A stretch of DNA of 64,000 nucleotides. It comes from Chitinophaga chungangae. GTDB lineage: Bacteria; Bacteroidota; Bacteroidia; Chitinophagales; Chitinophagaceae. The stretch is from contig NZ_JAGHKP010000001.1 in assembly GCF_017742215.1 (NCBI RefSeq), forward strand, positions 1,054,001 through 1,118,000. The letters are read 5' to 3'. Position 1 is the stretch's first letter; the number at the start of each line of letters is the position of its first letter. Below the pieces are notes generated by a model, which worked only from the letters and a program-made list of their open reading frames with translations, searched no databases and was not told the DNA's origin. The position numbers and the translations under genes were made by a program. Below, piece after piece: positions 31,613 to 40,758 of this stretch.

Positions 31613-32608
31613 ATGCCATTCACTATCACCGACGACGACCGTTCCGTTCTTTACCACGACGATACGGTATACCCCGCGGAAATGTTCCTGAAACCCGAGC
31701 TGGTGGAGCAACATCACCGCCTGGAATTCAGTTTCGGGAGAGCGGAAATGAAGGAATCGCATTTCGACGGGTTCATGATGGGCTTCGGCACCGCCGCCGT
31801 TCACCAGCGGCTTCACATCGAAAGCAGCGAAGAGCTGCAGCGCATCGGCATGCATTTTATGATCCGAGGCGAAGTAACCTCGCATATCCGCGGCGCCGTA
31901 AAAAAACTCGTCACTTCCAGCTACCAGCATACCATCGTGTACAGCCCGGAATCGAATGAGATCGTGCGGGTGGAGCGGCAGCCGGACATACAAATGTTCG
32001 GGCTGGGCTTCATCAAGGAAACGTTCGTGGCGCTGGCCGCCAACAACGGGCCTGTGCTGGACCGCTACGCGGAAAATGTGGCGAACAACCGGCCGGTGTA
32101 CCTGCCGCGCTGTTACCACATCACGCCGCGCATGATGCAGGTGATCGAGGAAGTGCGGCATTGTCATTTTACAGGCGGGCTGAAAAAATTGTTCCTTCAG
32201 TCCAAAGCCATCGAGCTGCTGGCTTTGCAGTGCGAACAGATAGAAACGGAATCGAAGCGTACCCCGGAAACAGGAAAGGTGTCCCGCACGGATGAAGAAA
32301 AAATTTACCACGCCCGCGACCTGCTGCTGGCACATGCGCAGGACCCGCTTTCGCTGGCGGAGCTCGCGCGCAAAGCGGGACTGAACGAATTCAAGCTGAA
32401 GAACGGTTTCAGAAAAGTATTCGACAACACCGTGTTCGGCTACCTGAACGATCACCGGCTGGAACAAAGCCGCGAAATGATCCGGCAGGGCGATCTGTCG
32501 TTCACCGAAATCGCCGACACACTGGGATACTCATCCCTGCAGCATTTCAGCAATGCGTTCAGGAAAAAGTACGGCCTGAGCCCGCGGGAAGTGAAAAAAT
32601 GGGCGTGA
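31613..32608 (+). CDS. AraC-family transcriptional regulator
   Basis: A 331-residue regulator with a non-cupin-like N-terminal sensing part (about 1-215) and a C-terminal pair of helix-turn-helix motifs (about 230-331). The second HTH carries the family signature GYSSLQHFSNAFRKKYGLSPRE. The N-terminal sequence resembles PchR-type regulators, which in proteobacteria respond to siderophores, but the ligand here is unknown. It diverges from the small ferredoxin-fold protein. A bidirectional terminator follows. Confidence 0.9.
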   Translation: MPFTITDDDRSVLYHDDTVYPAEMFLKPELVEQHHRLEFSFGRAEMKESHFDGFMMGFGTAAVHQRLHIESSEELQRIGMHFMIRGEVTSHIRGAVKKLVTSSYQHTIVYSPESNEIVRVERQPDIQMFGLGFIKETFVALAANNGPVLDRYAENVANNRPVYLPRCYHITPRMMQVIEEVRHCHFTGGLKKLFLQSKAIELLALQCEQIETESKRTPETGKVSRTDEEKIYHARDLLLAHAQDPLSLAELARKAGLNEFKLKNGFRKVFDNTVFGYLNDHRLEQSREMIRQGDLSFTEIADTLGYSSLQHFSNAFRKKYGLSPREVKKWA

Positions 32609-32628
32609 TAACATTTAAAAAACGATAC

Positions 32629-32667
32629 AAAAAAGCGGCTGCATTGTAAAGGTGCAGCCGCTTTTTT
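32629..32667. terminator. Bidirectional terminator after the AraC gene
   Basis: A perfect 15-bp arm pair AAAAAAGCGGCTGCA / TGCAGCCGCTTTTTT with a nine-base loop. Confidence 0.9.
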
Positions 32668-32782
32668 GTATGAAATAAACGCCGTTAGAATTTCGCGGCG
32701 TTCGCCTTTGCAAAATCTTCGAAAGAGGTAAGGGGAAGCACCATACCTGCCAAATAAATTCCGGTGAAAAGGGCAAAAAAAG

Positions 32783-32821
32783 AAAAACCGGCTGAGGGAA
32801 TAATTTCGCAGCCGGTTTTTT
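32783..32821. terminator. Bidirectional terminator after hppA
   Basis: AAAAACCGGCTG and CAGCCGGTTTTT flank a 14-base loop. The 115 bases between this and the preceding terminator hold no supported gene. Confidence 0.8.
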
Positions 32822-32839
32822 ATGATCAATTCGTTGTGA

Positions 32840-35041
32840 TTAAAGTTTCACGGTTGTTTTTTCGGCGGTTTCAGCCTTTTTTACGACTTCCTGCACTTTT
32901 TCCGGCGCTGTCTTCGACGCCGTCGTTTCGTTGTGCAATTCCGCCAGTGTGGGGGCAATAACGAGGGATACGATAGACATCAGTTTGATGAGGATGTTCA
33001 TAGACGGGCCGGAGGTGTCTTTGAACGGGTCGCCCACGGTATCGCCGGTTACGGACGCTTTATGCGGCTCGGACTTTTTGTAATAGATCTCGCCGTTGAT
33101 CTCCACGCCTTTTTCGAAGGATTTTTTGGCATTGTCCCATGCGCCGCCGGCGTTGTTCTGGAACATGCCCATCAGCACGCCGCTTACGGTTGCGCCGGCG
33201 AGGAAACCGCCGAGCACTTCGGGGCCGAAAATGAAGCCCATCAGAATCGGGGAGAGCAGGGCGATAGCGCCGGGCACCATCATTTTTTTGATGGAAGCTT
33301 CGGTGGAAATTGCCACGCATTTGTCGTATTCCGGTTTGCCCGTGCCTTCCATAATGCCGGGGATGGTGCGGAACTGGCGGCGAACTTCCTCCACCATGCT
33401 CATGGCCGCTTCGCCTACGGCGCGGATGGCGAGGGAAGAGAAGATAAAGGGTATCATCGCGCCCACGAACAGGCCGGCGAGTACGTCCGCTTTATAAATA
33501 TCGATGCCGGAAATGCCCGCCACGCCAACAAAAGCGGCGAAAAGCGCCAGTGCCGTAAGAGCGGCGGAAGCGATGGCGAAACCTTTACCGGTAGCGGCGG
33601 TGGTATTGCCTACCGCATCCAGGATGTCTGTTTTTTCACGCACGTCTTTCGGCAGCTCGCTCATTTCGGCGATACCGCCCGCATTATCTGCAATCGGGCC
33701 GAAAGCGTCGATAGCCAGCTGCATGGCAGTGGTGGCCATCATACCGGCCGCCGCGATCGCAACGCCGTAAAGGCCCGCGCAGGCGTGAGAGCCGTAGATG
33801 CCCGCTGCCAGCACGATGATGGGGAGCAGGGTAGATTCCATGCCCACGGCCAAACCGCCGATCACGTTGGTGGCGTGGCCGGTGGAAGACTGGCGGATGA
33901 TGGATTTCACCGGGCGTTTGCCCATGGCCGTATAATATTCCGTGATGATGCTCATAAGGGTGCCTACCACCAGGCCCACGATAATGGCGCCGAACACGCC
34001 GTTGCGGGTGAAGTCGTGGCCGCGGAGGGTCATGCTTTCAGGCAGTATCCAGTTTACGGCGAAATAACAAACGATGGCCGTGAGCACAATGGAGCTCCAG
34101 TTGCCCAGGTTCAATGCGCGTTGTACGGCTGCGGTGCTCAAACCGGTGTTTTCGCCGATGCGCACGAAGAAGGTGCCGATGATGGAAAGGATGATACCGG
34201 TACCGGCAATGAACATCGGCAGCAGCACGGGGGCCAGGCCGCCGAAATTGTCGGTGGAAGTGGTTTCAACGCCCAGTACCATGGTGGCCAGCACGGTGGC
34301 TACGTAAGAGCCGAAAAGGTCCGCGCCCATCCCGGCTACGTCGCCTACGTTATCGCCTACGTTATCGGCAATGGTGGCGGGGTTGCGGGGATCGTCCTCG
34401 GGAATGCCCGCTTCCACTTTACCTACCAGGTCCGCGCCCACGTCGGCCGCTTTGGTATAAATGCCCCCGCCCACGCGTGCGAACAGCGCAATGCTTTCCG
34501 CCCCGAGGGAGAAGCCCGTCAGTACTTCGATGGTCTTGATCATCTCAGCCGTATTGGCTTCAGCGCCGAAATACGCTTTGAGGATGATAAAAAGGCTGCC
34601 CAGCCCGAGCACTGCAAGGCCCGCAACGCCCATGCCCATCACGGAGCCGCCGGTGAAAGAAACTTTCAGGGCTTTGGAAAGGCTGGTGCGCGCGGCGTGC
34701 GCCGTGCGTACGTTGGCTTTGGTAGCTATTTTCATGCCTATGAAACCGGCGCAGGCGGAAAATACCGCGCCAATCACAAAGGCCAGTGCGATCGTCCAGT
34801 CAGAGTTCTTATGGGAATAGCCCATATAGCCCAGCAACAGGGCCGCGATGATCACGAAATAGGTGAGGATCTTGTACTCAGCCTTCAGGAAGGCCATGGC
34901 GCCTTCAGCGATGTGTCTGGCAATGTCCTGCATTCTCTCATTGCCTGCGTCCTGGCGGGTAACCCAGGCGCTTTGGATAGCGGTGAATAACAGTGCAATC
35001 AGTCCGAACAGTGGAATAACGTAAACTATACTCATACTCAT
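32840..35041 (-). CDS. hppA: Membrane-bound ion-pumping inorganic pyrophosphatase
   Basis: A 733-residue protein with about 16 membrane helices that couples PPi hydrolysis to cation export. The catalytic motifs [11 protein letters not shown] and [14 protein letters not shown] are intact, as are the C-terminal aspartate clusters around [11 protein letters not shown] and [12 protein letters not shown]. The segment [10 protein letters not shown] has Ala where potassium-independent enzymes have Lys, which marks the K+-dependent subfamily, so the pumped ion may be Na+ as well as H+. A -7-like TATCTTCG lies at 35079-35072. Single gene with terminator. Confidence 0.97.
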   Translation of the reverse strand: MSMSIVYVIPLFGLIALLFTAIQSAWVTRQDAGNERMQDIARHIAEGAMAFLKAEYKILTYFVIIAALLLGYMGYSHKNSDWTIALAFVIGAVFSACAGFIGMKIATKANVRTAHAARTSLSKALKVSFTGGSVMGMGVAGLAVLGLGSLFIILKAYFGAEANTAEMIKTIEVLTGFSLGAESIALFARVGGGIYTKAADVGADLVGKVEAGIPEDDPRNPATIADNVGDNVGDVAGMGADLFGSYVATVLATMVLGVETTSTDNFGGLAPVLLPMFIAGTGIILSIIGTFFVRIGENTGLSTAAVQRALNLGNWSSIVLTAIVCYFAVNWILPESMTLRGHDFTRNGVFGAIIVGLVVGTLMSIITEYYTAMGKRPVKSIIRQSSTGHATNVIGGLAVGMESTLLPIIVLAAGIYGSHACAGLYGVAIAAAGMMATTAMQLAIDAFGPIADNAGGIAEMSELPKDVREKTDILDAVGNTTAATGKGFAIASAALTALALFAAFVGVAGISGIDIYKADVLAGLFVGAMIPFIFSSLAIRAVGEAAMSMVEEVRRQFRTIPGIMEGTGKPEYDKCVAISTEASIKKMMVPGAIALLSPILMGFIFGPEVLGGFLAGATVSGVLMGMFQNNAGGAWDNAKKSFEKGVEINGEIYYKKSEPHKASVTGDTVGDPFKDTSGPSMNILIKLMSIVSLVIAPTLAELHNETTASKTAPEKVQEVVKKAETAEKTTVKL

Positions 35042-35071
35042 TTATAAGCCTTTTAAAATTTACAAGGTTGA

Positions 35072-35079
35072 CGAAGATA
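35072..35079 (-). promoter_or_regulatory. -7-like element of hppA
   Basis: TATCTTCG on the minus strand differs from TAnnTTTG at one position. The same variant precedes the next gene (36669-36676). Confidence 0.35.
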
Positions 35080-35142
35080 ATGTATTAGGATTTATTTTAC
35101 TAGTGCTCGAAATTATTCAGTAGAAGTGTATTATGGACGCTT

Positions 35143-36660
35143 TTATTGCCGGGTCCTGAGGTATGCCTGCCCCAGGTAATGAACGATGTCTTCCGCAGTT
35201 AACGCCTCCTCGGAAAGATCGTCCGCCGCCAGGTCGCCCGCCAGCCCGTGCAGCCACGCGCCCAGCAGCAGCGCGGCTTTTGGTGTGTAACCCTGGCTCA
35301 GCAGGCCCGTCAGGATGCCGGTGAGCACGTCGCCTGCCCCGGCAGTGGCCATGCCGGGATTGCCGGTGGGATTAAAATACACGGCCCCGTCAGGACAGGC
35401 CATGGCGCTGTATTTCCCTTTCAGCAAAACATACAGTTTCAATTCCCGTGCCTTGCGGGTCAACAGTTCCAGCCGTTCGAAATGGTCGCCCGTTGCGCCA
35501 AAAAGCCGTTCGAACTCTTTGGGGTGTGGGGTCAGGATCGAATCTTCGGGGATTTCGGCCAGTAAAGCCGGGTATTTCCCCACAATGTTCAACGCGTCCG
35601 CATCCAGCACCATCGGCTTGCGGTAAGCCAGCAGCAGGCGTTCCAGCGCTTTGGCGGTCGCATTTTCGGTGCCAATGCCCGGCCCGATGCCGATCGCCGC
35701 GTAATCAGGCGCCTGGTGCAAGCGGAAAGGCTCGTCGAAATGGGAAGAATAATGCGCGGATTCTTCGGTATTACACATCGCTTCCGGCACGGCCGTTTGC
35801 AGGATCTCGTAACCGCAGCGGGGGATATGCGCCGTTACCAGCCCGGCGCCCGCTTTCAGGCAGGCCCGCGTTGCGAGCAAAGCCGCGCCCATTTTGCCGT
35901 AGCTTCCCGCGATCATCAGCGCGTGACCATAAGTGCCTTTATGCGAAAACGCGTTGCGCGGCCGGTAGATCGTGTGGATGACAGCCGGGTCGGTAAGATG
36001 GTATTCGGTTTGTACCTGCGCCGTAAACGCCGGGTGGATGCCGATCTTCAGCACCTCCACCTGCCCCGTGCGCTCACCGTTTTCCGGCAGCAGAAAAGCC
36101 AGTTTGTAAAATTCGAAAGTGAGTGTATAACGTGCATGCACACACGGAAATTGAACGGACGACGAATCCGCCATCATTCCCGAAGGCATGTCTACGGAGA
36201 CGACGGTATGTTTGTGCCGCTGGTCGTTGATCTTGTGGATCACGCCGGCTGCCCATCCTTCCACCGGGCGGTTGAGGCCTGTGCCAAACAGCGCGTCCAC
36301 GATAATGCCCGGCTCTTCCATCTCCGGGAATTCCGCCAGTTCATGGATATGCCGCAGCTCCGGGTAATACGGCTGATTGGCCGCATTGTCTGCAGACGCA
36401 TTGCCGGAAGTATGCACCAGCCAGGCCTGCACCGCAAAACCCTGTTCCTGCAGCTTACGCGCGATCACCAGGCCGTCTCCGCCGTTGTTGCCCATTCCGC
36501 AGAAAATGTAATAGGGCGGGGGCGTTTCGCCGAAAGTATGCACCATCCATCCCGCGCATTCCGATGCGGCGCGTTCCATCAGCAGCACGCTGCTAACGGG
36601 CTCATGTTGTATCGTGTAGGCGTCTGCCTCGCGGACCTGCTGTGCGGAAAGTATCTTCAT
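35143..36660 (-). CDS. nnr: Bifunctional NAD(P)H-hydrate epimerase / ADP-dependent dehydratase
   Basis: Repairs hydrated NADH and NADPH (NADHX). The 505-residue fusion has a YjeF_N epimerase domain (about 1-215, with FCGMGNNGGDGLVIARKL and VDALFGTGLNRPV). A C-terminal ribokinase-like dehydratase domain (about 225-505) follows, with SHKGTYGHALMIAGSYGKMG, LTPHPKEFERL and GNPGMATAGAGDVLTG. The ATG at 36660 matches the usual start MKILSAQQVREAD. A TATCTTCG element overlaps the preceding terminator region. It is not in an evident operon. Confidence 0.95.
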   Translation of the reverse strand: MKILSAQQVREADAYTIQHEPVSSVLLMERAASECAGWMVHTFGETPPPYYIFCGMGNNGGDGLVIARKLQEQGFAVQAWLVHTSGNASADNAANQPYYPELRHIHELAEFPEMEEPGIIVDALFGTGLNRPVEGWAAGVIHKINDQRHKHTVVSVDMPSGMMADSSSVQFPCVHARYTLTFEFYKLAFLLPENGERTGQVEVLKIGIHPAFTAQVQTEYHLTDPAVIHTIYRPRNAFSHKGTYGHALMIAGSYGKMGAALLATRACLKAGAGLVTAHIPRCGYEILQTAVPEAMCNTEESAHYSSHFDEPFRLHQAPDYAAIGIGPGIGTENATAKALERLLLAYRKPMVLDADALNIVGKYPALLAEIPEDSILTPHPKEFERLFGATGDHFERLELLTRKARELKLYVLLKGKYSAMACPDGAVYFNPTGNPGMATAGAGDVLTGILTGLLSQGYTPKAALLLGAWLHGLAGDLAADDLSEEALTAEDIVHYLGQAYLRTRQ

Positions 36661-36676
36661 ACCTTCCGAAGATAAC

Positions 36677-36711
36677 AAAAAAAAGCGGCTGCCCCGTTAC
36701 GAAGCAGCCGC
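36677..36711 (-). terminator. Terminator of the paralogous barrel pair
   Basis: On the minus strand GCGGCTGC pairs with GCAGCCGC around an 11-base loop, followed by eight T residues. Confidence 0.85.
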
Positions 36712-36734
36712 CTGAAGTGTGTTATCCTTTTAAC

Positions 36735-37268
36735 TTATTTGAACGTGTACCGTACGGAGAATCCGCCGATCTGCTCGCCGATGAAGTCGTTGTAACCATT
36801 GAAGTTCACATACGGCTTGAGGTCTGCGCTGAGGTTCAGGGGAATGTTCTTGAAGGTGTATTCCACCCCGAAGATACCGTCGAGGCCCACGGCAACGTCC
36901 GTGCCTTCGCCTCTGCGGCGCCCGTTGTCCCAATAATAATCCCTCCAGAACCCGAGATGCGCGCCGCCGCCGGCGTACATGTTCCATTCGGATTTGCCGA
37001 ATACGTTCCAGTGGTATTCGTAAAGACCGGTAAACGTTACGTTGGAGGCATCGTCGCCGTTTTCGAAATAATGGTGCACAATGCCTTCAATTGCGTGCGG
37101 CCCTTTAATGAAGTGCTTTACGGTGAAACCCACGAGCCAGGGATTGACCCTTACGCCCAGCGCGGTATTGTAATCGGCCGGATCGCCTCCGCCGGATGTT
37201 CTGCGCTGTGCATTTGCCTGGAAGGCCATCAATGAAAGTACTCCGAAGAGCAACATGATCCTTTTCAT
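36735..37268 (-). CDS. Small outer-membrane barrel protein, paralogue B
   Basis: A 177-residue exported protein (signal peptide to about residue 21) of short amphipathic strands with many aromatics (WNMYAGGGAHLGFWRDYYW), ending in GGFSVRYTFK. The fold suggests an eight-stranded outer-membrane barrel. The segment IPLNLSADLKPYVNF closely parallels IPLNLSLDWKPAIHF in the gene immediately upstream, so the two arose by duplication. Function is unknown. It is the second gene of a two-gene unit with a terminator. Confidence 0.7.
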   Translation of the reverse strand: MKRIMLLFGVLSLMAFQANAQRRTSGGGDPADYNTALGVRVNPWLVGFTVKHFIKGPHAIEGIVHHYFENGDDASNVTFTGLYEYHWNVFGKSEWNMYAGGGAHLGFWRDYYWDNGRRRGEGTDVAVGLDGIFGVEYTFKNIPLNLSADLKPYVNFNGYNDFIGEQIGGFSVRYTFK

Positions 37269-37295
37269 ATGTTCGTCTTTAATTAGTCCGTGTAT

Positions 37296-37772
37296 TTATT
37301 TCTTCCAGCCGAAACGGTACCGCGCCGATACGGCGAAGTCTGCCAGGTTGGGAGAGTTGCCGAAATGAATGGCGGGTTTCCAGTCGAGGCTGAGGTTAAG
37401 CGGGATGGTCTGGAAGTTGTAATTGATGCCCGCAATGCCGTCTACCCCTGCCAGGAATTTCTGGCTGCCGTCTATTTCCCGCGTGCCCAGGTGTGCGCCC
37501 GCGCCCGCATACCAGCCAAAGCCGTTCACGGTGAGGGCAGACAGGTCCCAGTGGTACTGGTACAACCCGGTTATGGAAAATGTCTTGTTGTAAAGGGCCA
37601 CAATTCCTTCCACGGCGGAGCGGTCTGTAAAAAAATACCTTCCTGTAATGCCCAGCGGCAGGCCAAGTCTTACGCCAGCCTCGATCTGCCCTTTTTCTCC
37701 GGCCGCCTGCTGCGCCCTTGCGTTAACGGCAAGGCCTAAAGCCAGCATAGCGGCAATGATGCGATATTTCAT
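37296..37772 (-). CDS. Small outer-membrane barrel protein, paralogue A
   Basis: A protein of about 158 residues with a signal peptide (start MKYRIIAAML, cleavage near ARAQ). It shares the order of strands with paralogue B: a GITGRYFFTDRSAVEGIVALY segment, a YQYHWDL strand, a GWYAGAGAHLG strand and the IPLNLSLDWKP motif. The gap to paralogue B is 27 bases, so they are cotranscribed. I prefer the ATG near 37772 over a TTG ten codons upstream, because it starts the signal peptide. Function is unknown. Confidence 0.7.
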   Translation of the reverse strand: MKYRIIAAMLALGLAVNARAQQAAGEKGQIEAGVRLGLPLGITGRYFFTDRSAVEGIVALYNKTFSITGLYQYHWDLSALTVNGFGWYAGAGAHLGTREIDGSQKFLAGVDGIAGINYNFQTIPLNLSLDWKPAIHFGNSPNLADFAVSARYRFGWKK

Positions 37773-37852
37773 GCGATTAGATATTTGCAATAACAATGCC
37801 AAAGGGGCGACAGAAGGGAAATCCGGTTGACGACAGGTTGCTTCAAAAACGG

Positions 37853-39079
37853 CTATTCGGCGATTTTATTTTGTACGGCCCCGCCGCGTTTTGCGGAAGG
37901 TTCGCGGGTAAGCAGCCGCAGGAAAATAAAACCCGCCACCGACGCGATCGCGGACGCGGCGATAACAGACATAATGGATACGATTTGTATGTCCGCTGCG
38001 TCGAACGCGAGGCCGGCGATAAATATGCTCATGGTAAAACCGATGCCCGCGATCATGCCCACGCCCCAGAGCTGTTTCCAGTTTGTTTGCGCGGGAAGGC
38101 TGGCCAGCCGCAGTTTTACGGCTACAAAACAGAAAAGGAAAATGCCGAGCGGTTTGCCCAGCACCAGGCCGGTCATAATGCCAAAGCTGACCGCATGGCT
38201 GAATGCCTGCAAAATGTCTGCGGGAAAGGGGATCGCGGTATTGGCCAGCGCGAACACGGGCATGATCAGGAAGTTCACCGGGTCGTGCAGCGTATGTTCC
38301 AGGTTGTTTATTTTATCGAGCGGAATGGTGAACGCGAGCAGCACGCCCGCGATGGTAGCGTGAATGCCGGAATTAAAAAGACAGTACCAGAGCAGGATGC
38401 CGGGGATAAAATAAAATATCAGCCGTTTTACTTTACAATAATTCAGCAAAAGCAGCAGCGCGAAAATGCCTGCGCCGAAATACAGGTAAGTGGTATGCAG
38501 CTCGTCCGTATAAAACAGCGCGATAGTGAGGATGGCCCCGAGATCGTCGATAATGGCCAGCGCGGTGAGAAACACTTTGAGGCTTAAAGGCACTCTTTTC
38601 CCCAGTAGCGAAATGATGCCCAGCGAAAAAGCGATGTCCGTAGCCATAGGAATGCCCCAGCCCTGGTGATATTCCGTATTGTGGTTAAACAGCGCATATA
38701 TCAGCGCGGGCGCCGCCATACCGCCTACCGCGGCCAGCGCGGGCAACAATGCTTTTTTGAAACTTGCCAGCTCGCCGGTGGTCAGTTCACGTTTGATCTC
38801 CATTCCCACCAGGAAAAAGAAAAAGGCCATGAACCCGTCGTTGATCCACAGCAACCAGGAATTGGGAAGATGAAGCCCGTGGAAATTCAAGTGGTGGCCA
38901 CCTCCGGCGTCGAAGAGCCGGGTGAAGAAACCGATGTACGGTTCCCGCCATGCTGAGTTGGCAATGAGCATCGAAATGATGGTGCAAACGATCAGGATAA
39001 TGCCGACAGCGCGACTGTCTTGTAAAAATTGAAAAATAGGGGAGATGACGCGTTGTTTGATCGTCTGCTGCAGTTTCAT
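37853..39079 (-). CDS. nhaA: Na+/H+ antiporter NhaA
   Basis: A 408-residue inner-membrane antiporter that exports Na+ or Li+ in exchange for protons. The ion-binding aspartate pair is Asp178-Asp179 in LAIIDDLGAI, and the upstream ATDIAFSLGI motif with Asp148 is intact. The N terminus VISPIFQFLQ..AVGIILIVCTI and about 12 membrane segments fit the family; the length is slightly above E. coli NhaA (388). It lies 21 bases behind the OstA-like gene on the same strand and may be the last gene of the envelope operon. Confidence 0.95.
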   Translation of the reverse strand: MKLQQTIKQRVISPIFQFLQDSRAVGIILIVCTIISMLIANSAWREPYIGFFTRLFDAGGGHHLNFHGLHLPNSWLLWINDGFMAFFFFLVGMEIKRELTTGELASFKKALLPALAAVGGMAAPALIYALFNHNTEYHQGWGIPMATDIAFSLGIISLLGKRVPLSLKVFLTALAIIDDLGAILTIALFYTDELHTTYLYFGAGIFALLLLLNYCKVKRLIFYFIPGILLWYCLFNSGIHATIAGVLLAFTIPLDKINNLEHTLHDPVNFLIMPVFALANTAIPFPADILQAFSHAVSFGIMTGLVLGKPLGIFLFCFVAVKLRLASLPAQTNWKQLWGVGMIAGIGFTMSIFIAGLAFDAADIQIVSIMSVIAASAIASVAGFIFLRLLTREPSAKRGGAVQNKIAE

Positions 39080-39100
39080 TTTGATCTTTTAGGTGAAAAA

Positions 39101-40753
39101 TTACTGGCCGATCAGCTCGTATTTCGATTTGGGCTTGCGGTGGATCTCCCACTTGAAGCCCGGCAGTTTTTTCTGGTCTTCCGGCATCTGCGTAAACGGG
39201 TACATCGTGGCTTCGGGCTCTTTCACGAATACGATCCTTTCCAGCTCGCCGTTCTCGAAATACACGCGGGTATTGGCGGAAAGCAGGCGGTTAATGCTCA
39301 CGAAGGCGCTGTCGTCGTCCTGCACGTAATAAATATTCTCCGCGTTCCCGTTCACATACATCGAATCGAGTTTTTCGTCGCCGAAATAACCGAGGATGGT
39401 GTTGCCTTTGATCTGGTTGTACATTTCCGGGCCCGGACTGTTCACGATCAGCGCGTTCTGGTCCAGCAGCAGTTTGTCTGCCTTCTGGTTTTTAGTGAAC
39501 AGGAAGATGGTGTCTCCCGTGAGCTGGTTATTGTTGGCCCACAGCACGGGGTCGCGGTAAAGGCGGAAGATGGAATCCACGCCGGAATAATACACGCTGT
39601 CTGCCACGCCCTGCAGCGAATCGGAGAAGATCTTCACATGATGATAGGCGATGAGGAAACGTTTTTCCGCGGTGTCTGATTTGTTGATATTAGCGGTGTC
39701 TCCACGCGCAATGCGGGCGCTGTCTTCAGCCAGCGCGGCGGAATCTTTCAGGATGGGCACGATGCCGGAGAACAGCGTGTCTGCCGCTACGAACAGCGTA
39801 TCGTCTTTCCCTTCCAGCAGCATCACGGGTTTCTGTGTGGCCAGCACGGTTTTGACGTTCTGGTTCACGATGCCGTAATTGGCCAGCACGGCTACTTTCT
39901 GCGCGGTATCGCGCCAGATCATGTTGCCCGTGGCGATGGAAATGCCGGTGGCTTTATCGGTCTGTATCTCGTTGGCGGTGAAGGTATTCGTGCTGTCTTC
40001 GATGGTGGGCCGTTGCGCGAAGTTGCCATAACCAAGTTCTGTATTGTAATACCCGGAAGTCACGTACATGGTCATCTTGCCATCGTTGATGGTAGTGGGC
40101 GCCATGATGGTGGCTATTTTGGTCACGGTGTTGTACATGAGCGTGTCTGTACCGAGCGTGAAACCGGGGTCTACCACCACTACATCCTTTTTAAAATACA
40201 CGTCTTTCGGTTCCCCATAATAAATGCCTTCGCGGCTGGTAAGCACCGATTCGCCATTTACGAGTTTGCCGCCCTGGTCGTATGTGCCGATCTTGGTGTT
40301 CAGGTCGTAATTGAGGGTAGGGCTGGTAAGCACGATCTTGCTGTCCGTCAGTTTGGCGTTGCCCGTAAGCGTTGCCAGGCGCTGGTTGCCGCGGTAAAGT
40401 AATTGGTCGGAGTAGGTATGCACGCTGTCGTCCTGGTTGATATGTACATTTCCCCAGGCTTCGATAATGTTGGTATTGGCGTTGAAGGAGGCGCTATCGC
40501 AGGATAACAGGCTGGTGCCCTGTCTGAAGAGCACGTCGCCCACGAAGCGTCTTTCGCTGAGGGTGTCTGTCTGCAGGTTCACCACGCTTTTGGCCTTCAG
40601 GAGATAGATCTTTTTGGTAGTGTCTTGCTGCACGGGCACGGTTTCCGGCCTTTTCAGCGGCAGGCGCGCGGGGTCGCGGTATGCGGCTGTCAGCATCCCG
40701 GAAGCGCCTATTCCTCCTAAAAGTACCAGGCCGTATAATACGTTCTTAAGCAT
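39101..40753 (-). CDS. OstA/LptA-like lipopolysaccharide transport protein
   Basis: A 550-residue exported protein (N-terminal hydrophobic segment about residues 5-24) rich in OstA-type beta-jellyroll strands (GDVLFRQGTSLLSCDSASF, EAWGNVHINQDDSVHTYSDQLLY, LTGNAKLTDSKIVL). Such domains form the periplasmic LPS bridge in LptA and the N terminus of LptD. It is much longer than proteobacterial LptA and probably carries several jellyroll units. Its ATG is five bases behind the MCE gene stop, and lptD lies divergently 2.6 kb away, which supports an envelope-lipid role. Confidence 0.85.
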   Translation of the reverse strand: MLKNVLYGLVLLGGIGASGMLTAAYRDPARLPLKRPETVPVQQDTTKKIYLLKAKSVVNLQTDTLSERRFVGDVLFRQGTSLLSCDSASFNANTNIIEAWGNVHINQDDSVHTYSDQLLYRGNQRLATLTGNAKLTDSKIVLTSPTLNYDLNTKIGTYDQGGKLVNGESVLTSREGIYYGEPKDVYFKKDVVVVDPGFTLGTDTLMYNTVTKIATIMAPTTINDGKMTMYVTSGYYNTELGYGNFAQRPTIEDSTNTFTANEIQTDKATGISIATGNMIWRDTAQKVAVLANYGIVNQNVKTVLATQKPVMLLEGKDDTLFVAADTLFSGIVPILKDSAALAEDSARIARGDTANINKSDTAEKRFLIAYHHVKIFSDSLQGVADSVYYSGVDSIFRLYRDPVLWANNNQLTGDTIFLFTKNQKADKLLLDQNALIVNSPGPEMYNQIKGNTILGYFGDEKLDSMYVNGNAENIYYVQDDDSAFVSINRLLSANTRVYFENGELERIVFVKEPEATMYPFTQMPEDQKKLPGFKWEIHRKPKSKYELIGQ

Positions 40754-40758
40754 CGTCC

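Noticed and set aside
32668..32782. Tiny minus-strand frame MVLPLTSFEDFAKANAAKF between two terminators
   Set aside because: Only 19 codons from its ATG, no ribosome-binding site or promoter; more likely a relic or chance frame.
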